The notes: a model not told the origin generated them from the sequence alone. DNA of 64,000 bases from Dysidea avara (GCF_963678975.1 NC_089276.1:29504472-29568471), one strand, 5' to 3'; positions 35,183 through 46,596 are shown, counted from the first letter of the stretch. Program-made: numbers and translations.

Positions 35183-36660
35183 ATGTGACCCGCTGAGCGA
35201 ATACCAGCTGTTTTTGCAAAATTCTATTTTGTTATAAAAATGTATTTGTAACAGAGTTGTGGAATGACTGTGTATTAATGTGTATTAATGTACTGAGTAA
35301 GGAAGAACCCCATGGCATGATGGATCAGACCTTGTACTGTAACGGGGTGCCCCAGCCCGTTACATTGGAGGTCCCACCAAGATAAGAAGAGTAGATTTGT
35401 TGTGACGACTACAGAATGCGGTGGAAGAGAGACACTTTATTACTATCAATGTACCCGAGATTGATAATTGTTGGAGCCATTAGACAAATTCTCCAGGTGA
35501 AAGAGACGGGACGAGAGAGGAGAACGGAGTGGGAGTTCTCCCTGTTGAAGGAGGCCAGACGTGGGACCAAGACATGTGCAATTGGGCAAGGCCAGCTGAG
35601 TCTTGTCGAGTTGTTAGAGAGGAGCAACTACAGCTAGGTTACAGGTCCGATTCTTGTAAATCATGCTGCTGTAAGTAGACGGACTATGAAGGGGTAGGGC
35701 AGCATCAGGGACAAGACATTGAGAGGTTCTGCAGCTACCAAGCATGAAGTCTGCGGTGCCTGCTAGCACTGCTCTGTGATTTGTGGTACCTAGTGAAGTG
35801 AACTCTGTGGTGTGGCAAGGAGCTATCAAAAGCTCAGTGATTAGTTGTTACTGTCAACAATTGTGAGAATGCTGGTGAACTGTGTGGCTGACTTGGTGAG
35901 TGGTGAGGACTGGGAAGTGTACCATCTCGTTAGGACCTCCACTGTCGCATGGAAAGACCCTCCTTATAATTGCAAGAGGCCCTCTATCACAAGAGAGAGC
36001 AAAATCACATTGTGTAATGTTTAATGTTTGTCACTTTAATCAAATCAGTCTTTTTACAAGCTACTGACTAGGTAAAAATCCATGTGCTACGTGTAAATTT
36101 TATGCATGATTCAATTGTTTCATTATGTATTGAAACAAAGCTTAAATTAATAAAACCTATACACCACCAGATTCTCCTTTCATTAGGAGTAAGAAAATCT
36201 TCATTGCATGTCCATACAACGTATGGTACATGAGTTATAGGTGCTTATTTATGATGTGGTAGAAATATAGTTTTCCGTCGTCATTTAATTGTTGAAATGG
36301 CTTTCTTCTTTGTCCACACGGAGACATACAGGGAAAACACTATACCCTGCTTGATGTGACAGTTCATGGTGAACAGACTGAGCTAAACCCCATCTTCACA
36401 GCTTGTTTCAGTCGTGCGTTATGGTTGATTAAGCAAGCATCTGTTGCTGTACAAATCAAAGTGTCATATTGTTGCTGTACAAAGTGAGTTTATTCCTGTT
36501 TCAACTGTCTAACCCTATAACTCCAAGACCATTCACCACAAAAGGCTGAAACTTTGGCTGTCCACTACTTTAATTTGTTATTATAGATAACAGGGAAGCA
36601 ATAAAATGGAAAATGGAATTCGAAGAATGTGCAAAAATGGCCAGTGTTTGCTCAGCAGGT
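35183..36660. mobile_element. TGTGACC-family long element (about 1.5 kb)
   Basis: Left end ATATGTGACCCGCTGAGCGA and right end TTTGCTCAGCAGGTCACATAA are inverted. Inside, 35336-35367 is a hairpin TGTAACGGG..CCCGTTACA followed by a segment with higher GC content (35370-36000) that could be another insertion, possibly an LTR-like piece. No retroviral or transposase motif could be read, so its nature is open. Confidence 0.5.
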
Positions 36661-36732
36661 CACATAAATAATATGAAATTTACAGAACTTAATTGTTAAT
36701 GTATGGTTATGTATGTGTATGTATGTATGTAG

Positions 36733-36991
36733 CTACCATCACAAGCAACACAATACTGTGATTCACTTGATGTGGTTAGAAGAACAATAGTGAATATTAG
36801 CCATGATATTGGTGAACCTTATCAACGTGAACCTGAAGTTCTATACACACATGATAAAGGAGTTTACAGAGTGTCTGTCTATGTTAATCGCACATACATC
36901 TGGCGACCATTTAACATCTCCATTGCAGTAGAAAATTCTGTTAATCTAAGCAACTTTTCTAATCCTGTGACTGTTAGAATCGGCACTAACG
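36733..36991 (+). CDS. Receptor-like gene, exon D (second FN3-like module, C part)
   Basis: The frame is open from an acceptor TAG at 36730-36732 to the GTAAGT donor at 36992; it enters in phase 0 and leaves in phase 1, matching exons C and E. Residues include VVRRTIVNISHDIGEPY, then the FN3-like strand pattern GVYRVSVYVNRTYIWRPF and NPVTVRIGTN. Sequons NIS, NRT, NIS, NLS and NFS suggest heavy glycosylation. The acceptor is unusual because the preceding DNA is a GTAT microsatellite instead of a pyrimidine tract. Confidence 0.75.
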
Positions 36992-37164
36992 GTAAGTAAA
37001 ATGTATTACATAAATGCTGCTAATAGATTACTATTAATTTTGTTGTTTGTATTTTGTCTACAAAATACATACTGCATATCATTATATGATATATACAAAT
37101 ACACGTACATAATTATGGATTATGTATACCATAATTATCAACATGGTGTTTGTCTATTGTGTAG

Positions 37165-37476
37165 CTGAAATAACCAGAGATGACTATGAATTAGAAGTGA
37201 TAGACCATTCAGCTAATTCAGTGCTATTACACTGGTCTTTAAAGAGCCAGAAAATTAATGACATGCTTACGAGCTCATTCATTCATGGATTTAATTATAC
37301 GATACACCAACTTAATGGAGGTCACGCTGTGACGTATTGTGATAATTCCATCAATGAGACATTTAATAACATTACTTTCATTGTATCTGAGTGGTATTTA
37401 GTAATTGGCCAAATTATAACGGATGATAATGACTCATGGTACCCAGAACCATCATATGTCTACTTTATGCCACAAG
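37165..37476 (+). CDS. Receptor-like gene, exon E (third FN3-like module)
   Basis: The acceptor GTGTAG lies at 37159-37164 and the donor GTTTGT at 37477. It enters and leaves in phase 1, a symmetric single-domain exon, as is classic for FN3 modules. Residues show SVLLHWSL (B strand), GFNYTIHQL (C strand) and a late WYPEPSYVYF strand. Four sequons (NYT, NET, NIT, NDS). Upstream, 37122-37164 is open but belongs to the intron. Confidence 0.72.
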
Positions 37477-37773
37477 GTTTGTACAACATAAAAGCATATT
37501 ATTTTGTTTCACCATAAAGTATTAGTGAATATTGTTAGGTGTAAGATTCGGTAATTTCACGAGTGATTTCAACAGTAATTTATTAATAGAGTTTCCACAA
37601 AAGTTATTTTATTCATTGCAATAGATTAGGAGTTTGTAAGCTTTACCTGTGCTATATAGTGTTATGAATTTATAGCCTATGGCTATTGATAGAGGTCATT
37701 ACACTATTCAAGAATGTCTTGTAGCACAGGTTCCACCACAGCTGAATCTCCTGATCTAGACTTACTCCATCAT

Positions 37774-37905
37774 TACCCAAATACTACACTGTCTTGGTCC
37801 GTCTTAGTCCACCTTGGGACCAGGGCACTGTCTTGGTCCGTCTTAATCCATCTTGGTCCCAAGATGGACTAAGACGGACCAAGACAGTGCAGTATTTGGG
37901 TAATG
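37774..37905. repeat. Hairpin of TTGGTCCGTCTTAGTCC repeats
   Basis: TTACCCAAATACTACACTGT and an internal direct repeat CACTGTCTTGGTCCGTCTTA are inverted on the right as TAAGACGGACCAAGACAGTG plus TTTGGGTAATGA. Lies in the intron after exon E. Confidence 0.7.
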
Positions 37906-38020
37906 ACAGAGTTTGTCTAGGTTGGTATTTGTTGTGCACTACACTTGTGTAGTGCACTTGTGTATTTATCAATATATTGTACATGCGATGAATGATAGTA
38001 CGTATTATTCTGCTATCTAG

Positions 38021-38092
38021 AAACCAATTCAACAGCAGGTGAGAATCTCAACCTAACAACTTGTGAGAAGATAGAGACATGTGATAATGCAG
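38021..38092 (+). CDS. Receptor-like gene, exon F (short linker)
   Basis: The acceptor TATCTAG lies at 38014-38020. It enters in phase 1 from exon E. With the GTAGAC donor at 38093 it leaves in phase 1 (24 residues, ETNSTAGENLNLTTCEKIE..). An alternative donor GTAATC at 38116 would leave in phase 0 and would fit the candidate exon at 41388. Two cysteines and two sequons (NST, NLT). Short length makes it less certain than D and E. Confidence 0.5.
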
Positions 38093-38184
38093 GTAGACCA
38101 GTTAAATGTTATGTGGTAATCATACAGTACTTATGTACATGTAAGACACAAAGCATAATTATCTGCTACATGGAACTATTACCA

Positions 38185-38445
38185 CACAAAAATAGCCAAA
38201 CTGTGAAAAAAATAGTGCGGCCTAAAAAGCCTGGATGAAAAAGTCATGAAATCAAAGTTGGTGGCCAAGGAATGGCTGCAATGATGTTAATGCTAATAAA
38301 TTTTAACAATGCACACAACAGCCACTATTAAAATCTTTTAGCATCATTGCAGCCATTTCTTGGTTGCCACCTTTGATTGCACAATTTTTTAACCCAGGAT
38401 TTTTAGGCCGCACCATTTTTTCACAGCTTGGTTGTTTTTGTGTGT
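38185..38445. mobile_element. Palindromic MITE (AGCCAAACTGTGAAAAAA family), copy 2
   Basis: Arms ACAAAAATAGCCAAACTGTG and its inverted version ..CACAGCTTGGTTGTTTTTGT. GGTGGCCAAGGAATGGCTGC is inverted inside. It is followed by a diverged copy of the CCAGCCTATGGCC linker (38455-38520), as in the composite elements. Confidence 0.75.
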
Positions 38446-38749
38446 ACTTTATAAGGCCCCAAATCCAGCCTATGGCCTTTATTTTTACTCACATTTCTTC
38501 TTTTCTATGCAGACACAATGATGATTATTGAAGACAGACTTATAAATGTATTGCATTGCATAATTTATTTCAATATTTGATAATATTATTGTAATACTCT
38601 AATAGAGTGCAAATTTTGAGGATTTCTAATAGAACATACTGTACATAAAATGTTCTAGAGCAATCCAATACTTCTACTGGTAGATCTATGAAATTACAAA
38701 CATTTAACTATAAGCAGATTTAAACTAGAAATCTCATTCAGAAATTAAG

Positions 38750-39520
38750 TGAGGTGATCAGCCAAGATAGCAGTGGTTCAGTGGTTAAGGATGCAGGTGT
38801 TAGGTATGGAGGCCCCTGGTTCGAACTCTGCCCGACCTTTTTTGTACATCTTTTGTACCCCGTGGTGACTGCTCTATTAGAGTATCTCGATTCCACGATT
38901 TTACACTTACTTGGTTTTTACTTTATAATTTTGTCACTGTAACTCTATTGCTATTCAAACTATCTAAAGGCACTGGTATGATGACTAGACTGACTACACA
39001 CCAATTTTCAAGTTATTCATATACTCGGTTTACCCTGTAGCCGTGACAGAAGTTTGATCTTTTCTTAACGTAAATAAATGCTCATAACTCCTTAGATATT
39101 CCTTAGATTCACAGCAAACTTGGTGGGTGAATCCACCATTACACGCTCTTTATTTGTGCCAAAGATGGTGGCAATCGAGTTACACAATTGCATTTTATAG
39201 CAATTTTCGCAAAATGTGCAAAAAGAAATCGAAGCCCCGTAGCCCCATACAGCATAAGAAGAAAAAAACAACAAAAAAATTAAAACAAAACTTTGAATGC
39301 CCATATCTCGCAAATGGCTGTTGCGAATTTAATCAAATTTGCTGTGTGGCGTACCCTACCTGGCAGACAGCTATAATGCTAAATGGTGTGCTTTGGAGAA
39401 GGGGCCATGGAGCTATGAACCTGTGAAAAAGCTGTTTTCTTTCTTCCTGTCAATATACTAATGGTGTGGTGTGCCGGCTTTCTTGGACGCATGACACACT
39501 ACTGTGTGTCTTGATTTACA
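38750..39520 (+). mobile_element. tRNA-derived SINE, copy 1, fused to the GTGTGTC module
   Basis: An A box TGGTTCAGTGG (38774-38784) and a B box GGTTCGAACTC (38818-38828) are 44 bp apart, the exact spacing of tRNA genes. A T run follows. The body then runs from a CTCTATTAGAGTATCTCGAT junction (38870-38889) through about 630 bp to the GACACACTACTGTGTGTC hairpin and TTGAT. The body is homologous to the 3' modules of the composite elements. Non-coding; transcription would be by Pol III, inferred from the boxes. Confidence 0.7.
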
Positions 39521-39574
39521 GCCTTGTCACAATTATATACACTGTAGATTTACTAGAATTCTCACTCGTAAGAT

Positions 39575-41288
39575 AGAAATTAAGTGAGATGACCAGCTAA
39601 CAACAATGATTCAAGAGTGAGGGGTTTGGGGGTTAGACATAGAGGCCCCCGGTTTAAACTCTGGACAACCTTTTTTGACTTTTGTACACTTTTTGCTACT
39701 AGGTGACTGCTCTATTAGAATATTTTGAACTCTGATTTTACACTAAGTTGGTTTTCTCCTTGTAACTTCACTGTGATTTCTTTTAAACCACAAAGGTTTT
39801 GAGCTATGATGGTTAATCTATACACATACTGATTTACAAGTTATTCCCAGTAGTGGTTTACCCTGCAGGCATGACAAAATGTTGGTCTTTTTGTGCAAAT
39901 AATTGTCTGTAACTCTGTGAATGCTTGTCAGATTCACACCAGATGTTGTACATGAATTCTTCTTGATACATCCTTAATGTGGACACCATATTTTACATCA
40001 ATCAAGTTATGCATATGCATTTATACTGGAATTTTTTTTTGTAAAGCGTGCTAAAAACCAAAGATATTTTAAGAACCTGTAAAACAAAGATATAAAGCGG
40101 GCTTGTATTTCACATTGCATGAAGTTTAAATTTTGGTATGTGGGATGCCAAAGGTGGAGGGAAGCCACAGTACATTGCAAAATTATATGCTTTTGAGAAG
40201 CTGGGACCATGGAGCTATATATGTAGTATAGCAGCACAATGCAAAAATCGTGCTTTTTCATAAAAGCATGAAACTTACACATAAGTACACTGTAGTACTC
40301 CTCATATTATAAACTTTTTGATATAGCGCCACAGCAGATTTGACCTTTGGTGACCTTTATTGTCATTTTTGCCCAGAAATTTGATCATTTCTGTGTTTAT
40401 CTCCCTGAGGCATTTATTAACTTTTTAAAACATGGTACCAAAATAAAGATCTTGTAGAACGAAACAACTTAGTTTTTATGAGAAGTTAATAGGTGATTTC
40501 ATTCTAAAGGTATCATCATTTATATTGCCCAGAGATAATCTACCTTCCCATGTGTATTTTACATCCCGGTACACAGGAATTTGTAAAGGGGTTTCCACTA
40601 CAGCTAAGTGACTGTTATATTAGAGTAGTTTATATTACCTGACTGCTTTATTAGAGTATCTTGATCTTTTCACCAAAATCATAATTCAGAGCAATGCTAC
40701 ATTTGTTGCTATCACATGAGAAACTATTATTTAACTTAGATAAATGTTTAAAATGTGTCCGGTCCCATGATAGATTCCAGATTCTGGAAACCTGAGGTTT
40801 TAATTTCTTAATGTTTCAAGTACTGTGTAAAATCCAAAGGGGTTTCCTGAAACTCCCTGGGTATGCCCCTGCCAAGGGCAGGTAAACTCAAAGAATTTTG
40901 TAGCTAATAAAAGCAATCATAAATTCAAATTGGAATTACCTATATACTTCAAATAAAAACCAAGATCAACAAGACCTTTACTTTGGTACCATGTTTTAAC
41001 ACGTCAATTAATGCCTCAGGGAGATAAAGACAGGAATGGTCAAATTTCTGTGCAAAAGTGGTAACAAAGGTCACCATATCAGTGATGGCACTATATGAAA
41101 AATACATGCCATGAGGAATACTATTTATAAGTTTCATGCTTTGATGAAAATGTGCACAATTAGGCTAATTTTGGGAGCTACGCCGCTATACTAACACATC
41201 CATGAAAACTGTTTGCTTTCTTTGCATCAGTATACCATGAATTTTTTGTTGGCATGCAGCATGACACGCTATCGTGTATCTCGATGGT
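39575..41288 (+). mobile_element. tRNA-derived SINE, copy 2, with 1.1 kb inverted-repeat expansion
   Basis: The head repeats that of copy 1 (AGAAATTAAGTGAGATGACC..), with a decayed A box and the B box GGTTTAAACTC. The 3' end is GACACGCTATCGTGTATC followed by TCGAT. In the middle, about 40290-40460 is inverted at 40965-41110 (..GCCTCAGGGAGATAAA..), so an extra palindrome has been inserted or formed. Copies 1 and 2 lie head to tail, about 60 bp apart. Confidence 0.6.
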
Positions 41289-41387
41289 TTCTATTAAGTA
41301 AAATGTTAATAAGAATGGTCAGCTATGGGTTTTTTGATACTTTGCGTATGTGCTGAATGATGAGTTAATTTTTTGTTGTATATCCAG

Positions 41388-41564
41388 AATCCCAGATATG
41401 TATGCCCATTTCTTTGTAGCAATGTGGTTCAGTCACAAAGTATACAGTATGCATTAATGAAATTCTTATGCAACAGAGTATCCAGTTTGGATCCTGATCC
41501 TTCTGTTGTGTTCTACTGTGGTACTGACCATTCTCTGCACTTCATTGCTGATATGCGGTGCAAG
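41388..41564 (+). CDS. Candidate receptor-like exon G (Cys-rich)
   Basis: The acceptor TATATCCAG lies at 41379-41387 and the donor GTATGT at 41565; phase 0 on both sides, 59 residues. It begins NPRYVCPFLCSN and ends FIADMRCK, with six cysteines and a YCGTDHSLHF stretch. It fits exon F only if F uses the 38116 donor or another exon intervenes. No family recognised. It lies about 100 bp after the second SINE, so chance openness is possible. Confidence 0.4.
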
Positions 41565-41696
41565 GTATGTACACAGCAAGTTGTAGTTAATGTTACATTT
41601 TACTACAAACCCTGTAGATCATGGTTGTCACAGTTTTGTGTTGCTACAAACAACAATGACCACAACAGTGTAAGTGTGAGTGTTTTATCTCATAAT

Positions 41697-42493
41697 TAGG
41701 ATCTGCAATCCAAAATATTAACTTTCACAAACTGCTATTATGGGATATTCATTGCAGTGTTCCATTGCTAGATCCACCATGAAACCGGAGACCTGATTGT
41801 TGTCTTTATAGAAATATCACTTTTAGTATCTCACAAGAAAAATTTATTTTTAAATTTTGTACTCCACACAATTAAGGATCGGATTAAACTTGCTACATAG
41901 CCAGATCATATCCAGAGTTGTTGTAGTTAAAGTATGCACAGTATAATGAGCAAATGAGGGTGCCAGGCAAAAGGTTGCTTTTTTGAAAAATAAAGAAATA
42001 CAACGTTTCAATTTCAAACTGTCCTACCACCCAGAACAAGAAAAACCAACTCTTCCACATAGTGTTTCAGTATGCTTGGATGCATAATCTGTCTATGCTG
42101 ATAATCTGGAGAAGATCTGAGACTTCTCACCTACTGGGTGAAGAGTTTCAAACATTTCAGCAGCATTAACAAATTATATTGAGCTTTCTAGTCATTTCCA
42201 GTGATTCTGCAGCCACAATATTGACTAGAACTATGGTAAAAGATGTCCCTGGATGTTTGGAACTAGTGGTTGTCAATTATTATTTCATCCACAGCTTCCA
42301 TGTGTTGTTCTAAGCTCTACACCACGGGAGGCAGCTAAATCGTCCAAATTTGACTTCACCTCTCATGCTCCACAACAACTTCAAAATCACCCTACAATAC
42401 CATCATGTTGCAAAATATCCATAAACAATTGCAAACCCAAAAAAGCACAAAATTTTCAATTCAAGCTATGTGGAGCTCCTGGTGAGCTGTTGA
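41697..42493. mobile_element. Foldback transposon, copy 3, left part
   Basis: The left end TAGGATCTGCAATCCAAAAT and the ordered segments GATCCACCATGAAACCGGAG and AGATCTGAGACTTCTCACC match copies 1 and 2. It is interrupted at 42494 by composite element 2 and resumes at about 46597. Flanking heptamers TCATAAT (left) and TCATAGT (right, 47073-47079) differ by one base, supporting one original insertion. Confidence 0.75.
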
Positions 42494-43082
42494 TATCAAG
42501 ACACACGGTAGTGTGTCGTGCGGCCCAAGAAGCCGGCGCGCCACACCGTGAGTATATTGACAGGAAGAACGAAAACGTCATTTTCACACCTTTGTATCTC
42601 GGTGATCACTTATCTGATTGGAACCAAATTTGCTACACAGTTGCCCGCCAGCCAAGGGAGTCTACATTCCAAATTTGAAGGAAATCGCTCCAGCCATTTC
42701 CGAGATACGAGCTGCCAAAGTTTCGTTTTTTTTTCTTCGTTTTTTTTTTCTTCTTCTTCTTCTTCTTCGTCTTTTCGCACACTTGCAAAAATTGCTATAA
42801 CAAGCAAACGCGTACTCCGATCGCCTTGAAATTTGGCACACAGAAAGGGAGTCCAAAGGCGAATCCTAGCATCAACTTTGGTACAAATCCGATGTATGGT
42901 TCAGGAGTTATGACCGATTATTCGCGTAAAACAAGATCGATTTGTTGTCACACCTACAGGGTAAACCGCTTCATGGAATGAGTTGAAAATTGCTATGTAG
43001 ATGGAGTAATCATCGTAGGAGTGCCTTTTGGTGGTTTGAAAGGAATCGAGATAAAGACCACGGAGATATGACATAATCTTAT
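42494..43082 (-). mobile_element. 3' module of composite element 2 (inverted)
   Basis: It reads ATCAAGACACACGGTAGTGT at its outer end and is nearly identical to 27370-27940 on the other strand, including a pyrimidine tract TTTTTTTCTTCTTC that has expanded here. Compared with element 1, about 330 bp between the minisatellite and the module are missing (junction at about 43076). Long open frames on both strands mirror those at 27.5-27.9 kb and are not genes. Confidence 0.8.
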
Positions 43083-46005
43083 AGACAGTTCAGCAAGAAG
43101 ACAGTCACCATGTGGAGAGTTAAGCAAATATACCACTATAGAGATTCAGAACATTACAAGTCACACTGAAGAAAGTTCAGCTATAAACAAGTCATGCACT
43201 GTGTAGAAAATTCAGCTACAATTAAGTCACTCTCTAGAGAATTCAGTTACACAGAATTCTGCTACACACAAGTCACTGTGGAGAGAGTTCAGCTACAAAC
43301 AAATTACCCTTTAGAGTGATCAGCTACAAACAAAACACTTTGCAGGGTGTTCAACTGCAACAATCAATTACCTTTAGAGTGATCAGCAATGAACAAATCA
43401 ACACAAATCTATCTGTAGAGAGATCAGCTAGAAACAAATCACCCTGAAGAGAGTTCAGCTACAAAAAATCACCCTGTAGAGACATCAGCTAGAAACTAGA
43501 CACAATGTAAGGAGTTCAGCTACAAGCAATCACCCTGTAGAGAGTTCAGCTAAAACAAATCAACCTGCAGAGAGATCAGCTACAAACAAATCACCTTATA
43601 GAGAGTTCAGCTACAAACAGATTACCTGTAGAGAGATCGGCTACAAACAAATCAACCTGCAGAGAGATCATCTATATACACACAAATCAACTTGTAGACA
43701 GATCAGCTACAAACAAATCACCCTGTAGAGAGATCAGCTAGAAACTACACACAATGTAAGGAGTTCAGCTACAAACAAATCACCCTGTAGAGAGATCAGC
43801 TACAAACTAGACACAAAGTAAGGAGTTCAGCTACAAGCAAATTACCCTGTAGAGAGTTCATGTACAAACAAATCAACCTGTAGAGCAATCAGCTAGAAAC
43901 AAATCACCCTGAAGAGAGGTCAGCTACAAAAAATCACCCTGTAGAGAGATCAGCTAGAAACAAATCACCCTGAAGAGAGGTCAGCTACAAAAAAATCACC
44001 CTGTAGAGAGATCAGCTACAAACAAATTGCCCTGTAGAGAGATCGGCTACAAACAAATCAACCTGAAGAGAGATTAGCTACACACAAATCAACTTGTAGA
44101 GAGTTCAGCTACAAACAAATTACCCTGAAATCAGCCTGTAGAGAGTTCAGCTAAAACAAATCAACCTGCAGAGAGATCAACTACAAACAAATCACCTTAT
44201 AGAGAGTTCAGCTACAAACAAATCTCCCTGTAGAGAGATCAGCTAGAAGAAGTTACCTTGTAGAGAGTTCAGCTTCAAACAAATCACACTGTAGAAAGAT
44301 CAGCTAGAAGAGGTCACCTTGTAGAGAGTTCAGTTACAAAAAAACCACCATGTAGAGAGCTCAGCTACAAACTAGTGACCTTGTCGAGACATCAGCTAGA
44401 AGAAGTTACCTTGTAGAGAGTTCAGCTACAAAGAAACCATTCTTTAAAGAGCTCGGCTGCAAACAAACCACCTGTACAGAATTCAGCTACAAATAAATCA
44501 CCCTGTAGAAAGATGAGCTAGAAAAAGTTACCTTGTAGAGAGTTCAGTTACAAAGAAACCACCATGTAGAGAATTCAGCTACAAACTAGTGACCCTGTAA
44601 AGACATCAGCTAGAAGCAGTTACCTTGAGAGAGTTCAACTACAAAGAAACCATCATGTAGAGAGTTCAGCTACAAACAAATCTACTTGTAGAGAGATCAG
44701 CTAGAAGAAGTTACCTTGTAGAGAGTTCAGCTTCAAACAAATCACCCTGTAGAAAGATCAGCTAGAAGAGGTCACCTTGTAGAGAGTTCAGTTACAAAAA
44801 AACCACCATGTAGAGAGCTCAACTACAAACTAGTGACATTGTAGAGACATCAGCTAGAAGAAGTTACCTTGTAGAGAGTTCAGCTACAAAGAAACCATTC
44901 TGTAAAGAGCTCAGCTGCAAACAAATCACCTGTACAGAATTCAGCTACAAACAAATCACCCTGCAGAGAGATCAGCTAGAAGAAGTTAACTTGTAGAGAG
45001 TTCAGCTACAAAGAAACCATCATTTAGAAAGTTCAGTTACAAACAAATCTCCCTGTAGAGAGATCAGCTAGAAGAAGTTACCTTGTAGAGAGTGAAGCTA
45101 CAAACAAATCACCCTATTGAAAGATCAGCTAGAAGAAGTCACCTTGTAGAAAGTTCTGTTACAAAGAAACCACCATGTAGAGAGTTCAGCTACAAACTAG
45201 CTACCTTGTAGAGACATCAGCTAGAAAAGTTACCTTGTAGAGAGTTCAGCTACAAAGAAACCATTCTGTAAAGAGCTCAGCTGCAAACAAATCACCTGTA
45301 CAGAATTCGGCTATGAACAAATCATCCTGTAGAGAGATCAGCTAGAAGAAGTTACCTTGTAGATAGTTCAGCTACAAACAAATCACCCTGTAGAGAGATC
45401 AGTTAGAAGAAATTACCTTGTAGAGTGTTCAGCTACAAAGAAACCATCATGTAGAGAGTTCAGCTGCAAAGAAATCACCCTGTAGAAAATTCTGCCAGAA
45501 ACAAATTGCCCTGTAGAAAGATCAGTTAGAAGAAGTTACCTTTTAGAGAGTTCAGCTACAAAGAAACCACCTGTACAGAATTCAGCTACAAACAAATCAC
45601 CTGTACAGAATTCAGCTACATACAAATCACCTGTAGAGAGTTCAGCTACAAACAAATCTCCCTGTAGAGAGATCAGCTAGAAGAAGTTACTTTGTAGATA
45701 GTTCAGCTACAAACAAATCACCCTGTAGAAAGATCAGTTAGAAGAAGTTACTTTGTAGAGAGTTCAGCTACAAAGAAACCATTCTGTAAAGAGCTCAGCT
45801 GCAAACAAATCACCTGTAAAGAATTCAGCTACAAACAAATCGCCCTGTAGAGAGATCAGCTAGAAGAAGTTACCTTGTAGATAGTTCAGCTACAAAAAAT
45901 CTCCCTGTAGAGAGATCAGCTAGAAGAAATTACCTTGTAGAGAGTTCAGCTACAAAGAAACTATCATGTAGAGAGTTCAGCTGCAAAGAAATCACCACTG
46001 TCCAA
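43083..46005 (-). repeat. Minisatellite array 2, about 31-bp unit (inverted)
   Basis: About 2.9 kb of units such as GAGAGATCAGCTACAAACAA plus ATCACCCTGTA, the complement of array 1. The first several units align one-to-one with the end of array 1. The far part is richer in the AGAAGAAGTTACCTTGTAGA variant and has larger internal duplications (for example 44280-44350 and 44750-44830). Confidence 0.95.
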
Positions 46006-46269
46006 ATTTCAAGGCAATAGCTCTTTCCAATCTGAAGTTATCAATTGTCAAAATTGGCAAATTGGATGTGTGTGGAAGACCCCTTTTCGCAAATCCGATC
46101 ACATATGTATTATATATATAATTTGTACATTTACTGATAAAATATTTAAAGTACATCTACTTCATCTTTTCGTCTTCCTGTAGTAAAGAAAAAAAACATA
46201 GGTTAAAAAAGTCCCAAAGCTGGCCATAGGCCGGCTTTGGGGTATACAAATACAAAAAGAAATGAAATC
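46006..46269 (-). other. Composite element 2 linker
   Basis: It contains a solo TTTTCGCAAATCCGATCACA end (46085-46104, TGTGACCGG family) and the inverted linker CTTCCTGTAGTAAAG..CCAAAGCTGGCCATAGGCCGG, homologous to 24185-24270. Confidence 0.55.
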
Positions 46270-46596
46270 TAATCCAAAACAGCCAAGCTGTAAAAAAAGT
46301 GTGCGGCCCTCAGAAAGACTATGGTGAAAAAAGATGTGAAATCCAAGGTGGCGGCCAAGAAATGGCTGTGATGGTAGGTTAATGGTAAAAATTTTAATAA
46401 CGACAATTCAGGTGAATTTTTGTGCCGCTTCACAAAATTTACCTGAATTGTCATTATTAAAATTTTTACCATTAACCTACCATCACAGCCATTTCTTGGC
46501 CGCCACCTTGGATTTCACATCTTTTTTCACCATAGCCTTTCTGAGGGCCGCACACTTTTTTTACAGCTTGGCTGTTTTGGATTAGATACTAATTAC
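46270..46596. mobile_element. Palindromic MITE, copy 3 (end of composite 2)
   Basis: Arms of about 140 bp: CCAAAACAGCCAAGCTGTAA at the left, its inverse at the right, with GGTAGGTTAATGG inside both. Nearly the same sequence as copy 1 at 23855, which shows that the MITE is part of the composite and moved or was duplicated with it. Confidence 0.85.

Noticed and set aside
35330..36000. A solo LTR starting TGTAACGGGG
   Set aside because: No second terminus, no target duplication and no primer-binding or polypurine signals could be recognised; left as an unexplained part of the 35.2-36.7 kb element.
24391..46005. CRISPR-like array of about 31-bp repeats
   Set aside because: The units are contiguous imperfect tandems without unique spacers, in a eukaryotic intron; it is a minisatellite.
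46269..46585. Two 67-residue frames, opposite strands, nearly the same sequence
   Set aside because: A perfect palindrome gives the same translation on both strands. It is MITE copy 3.
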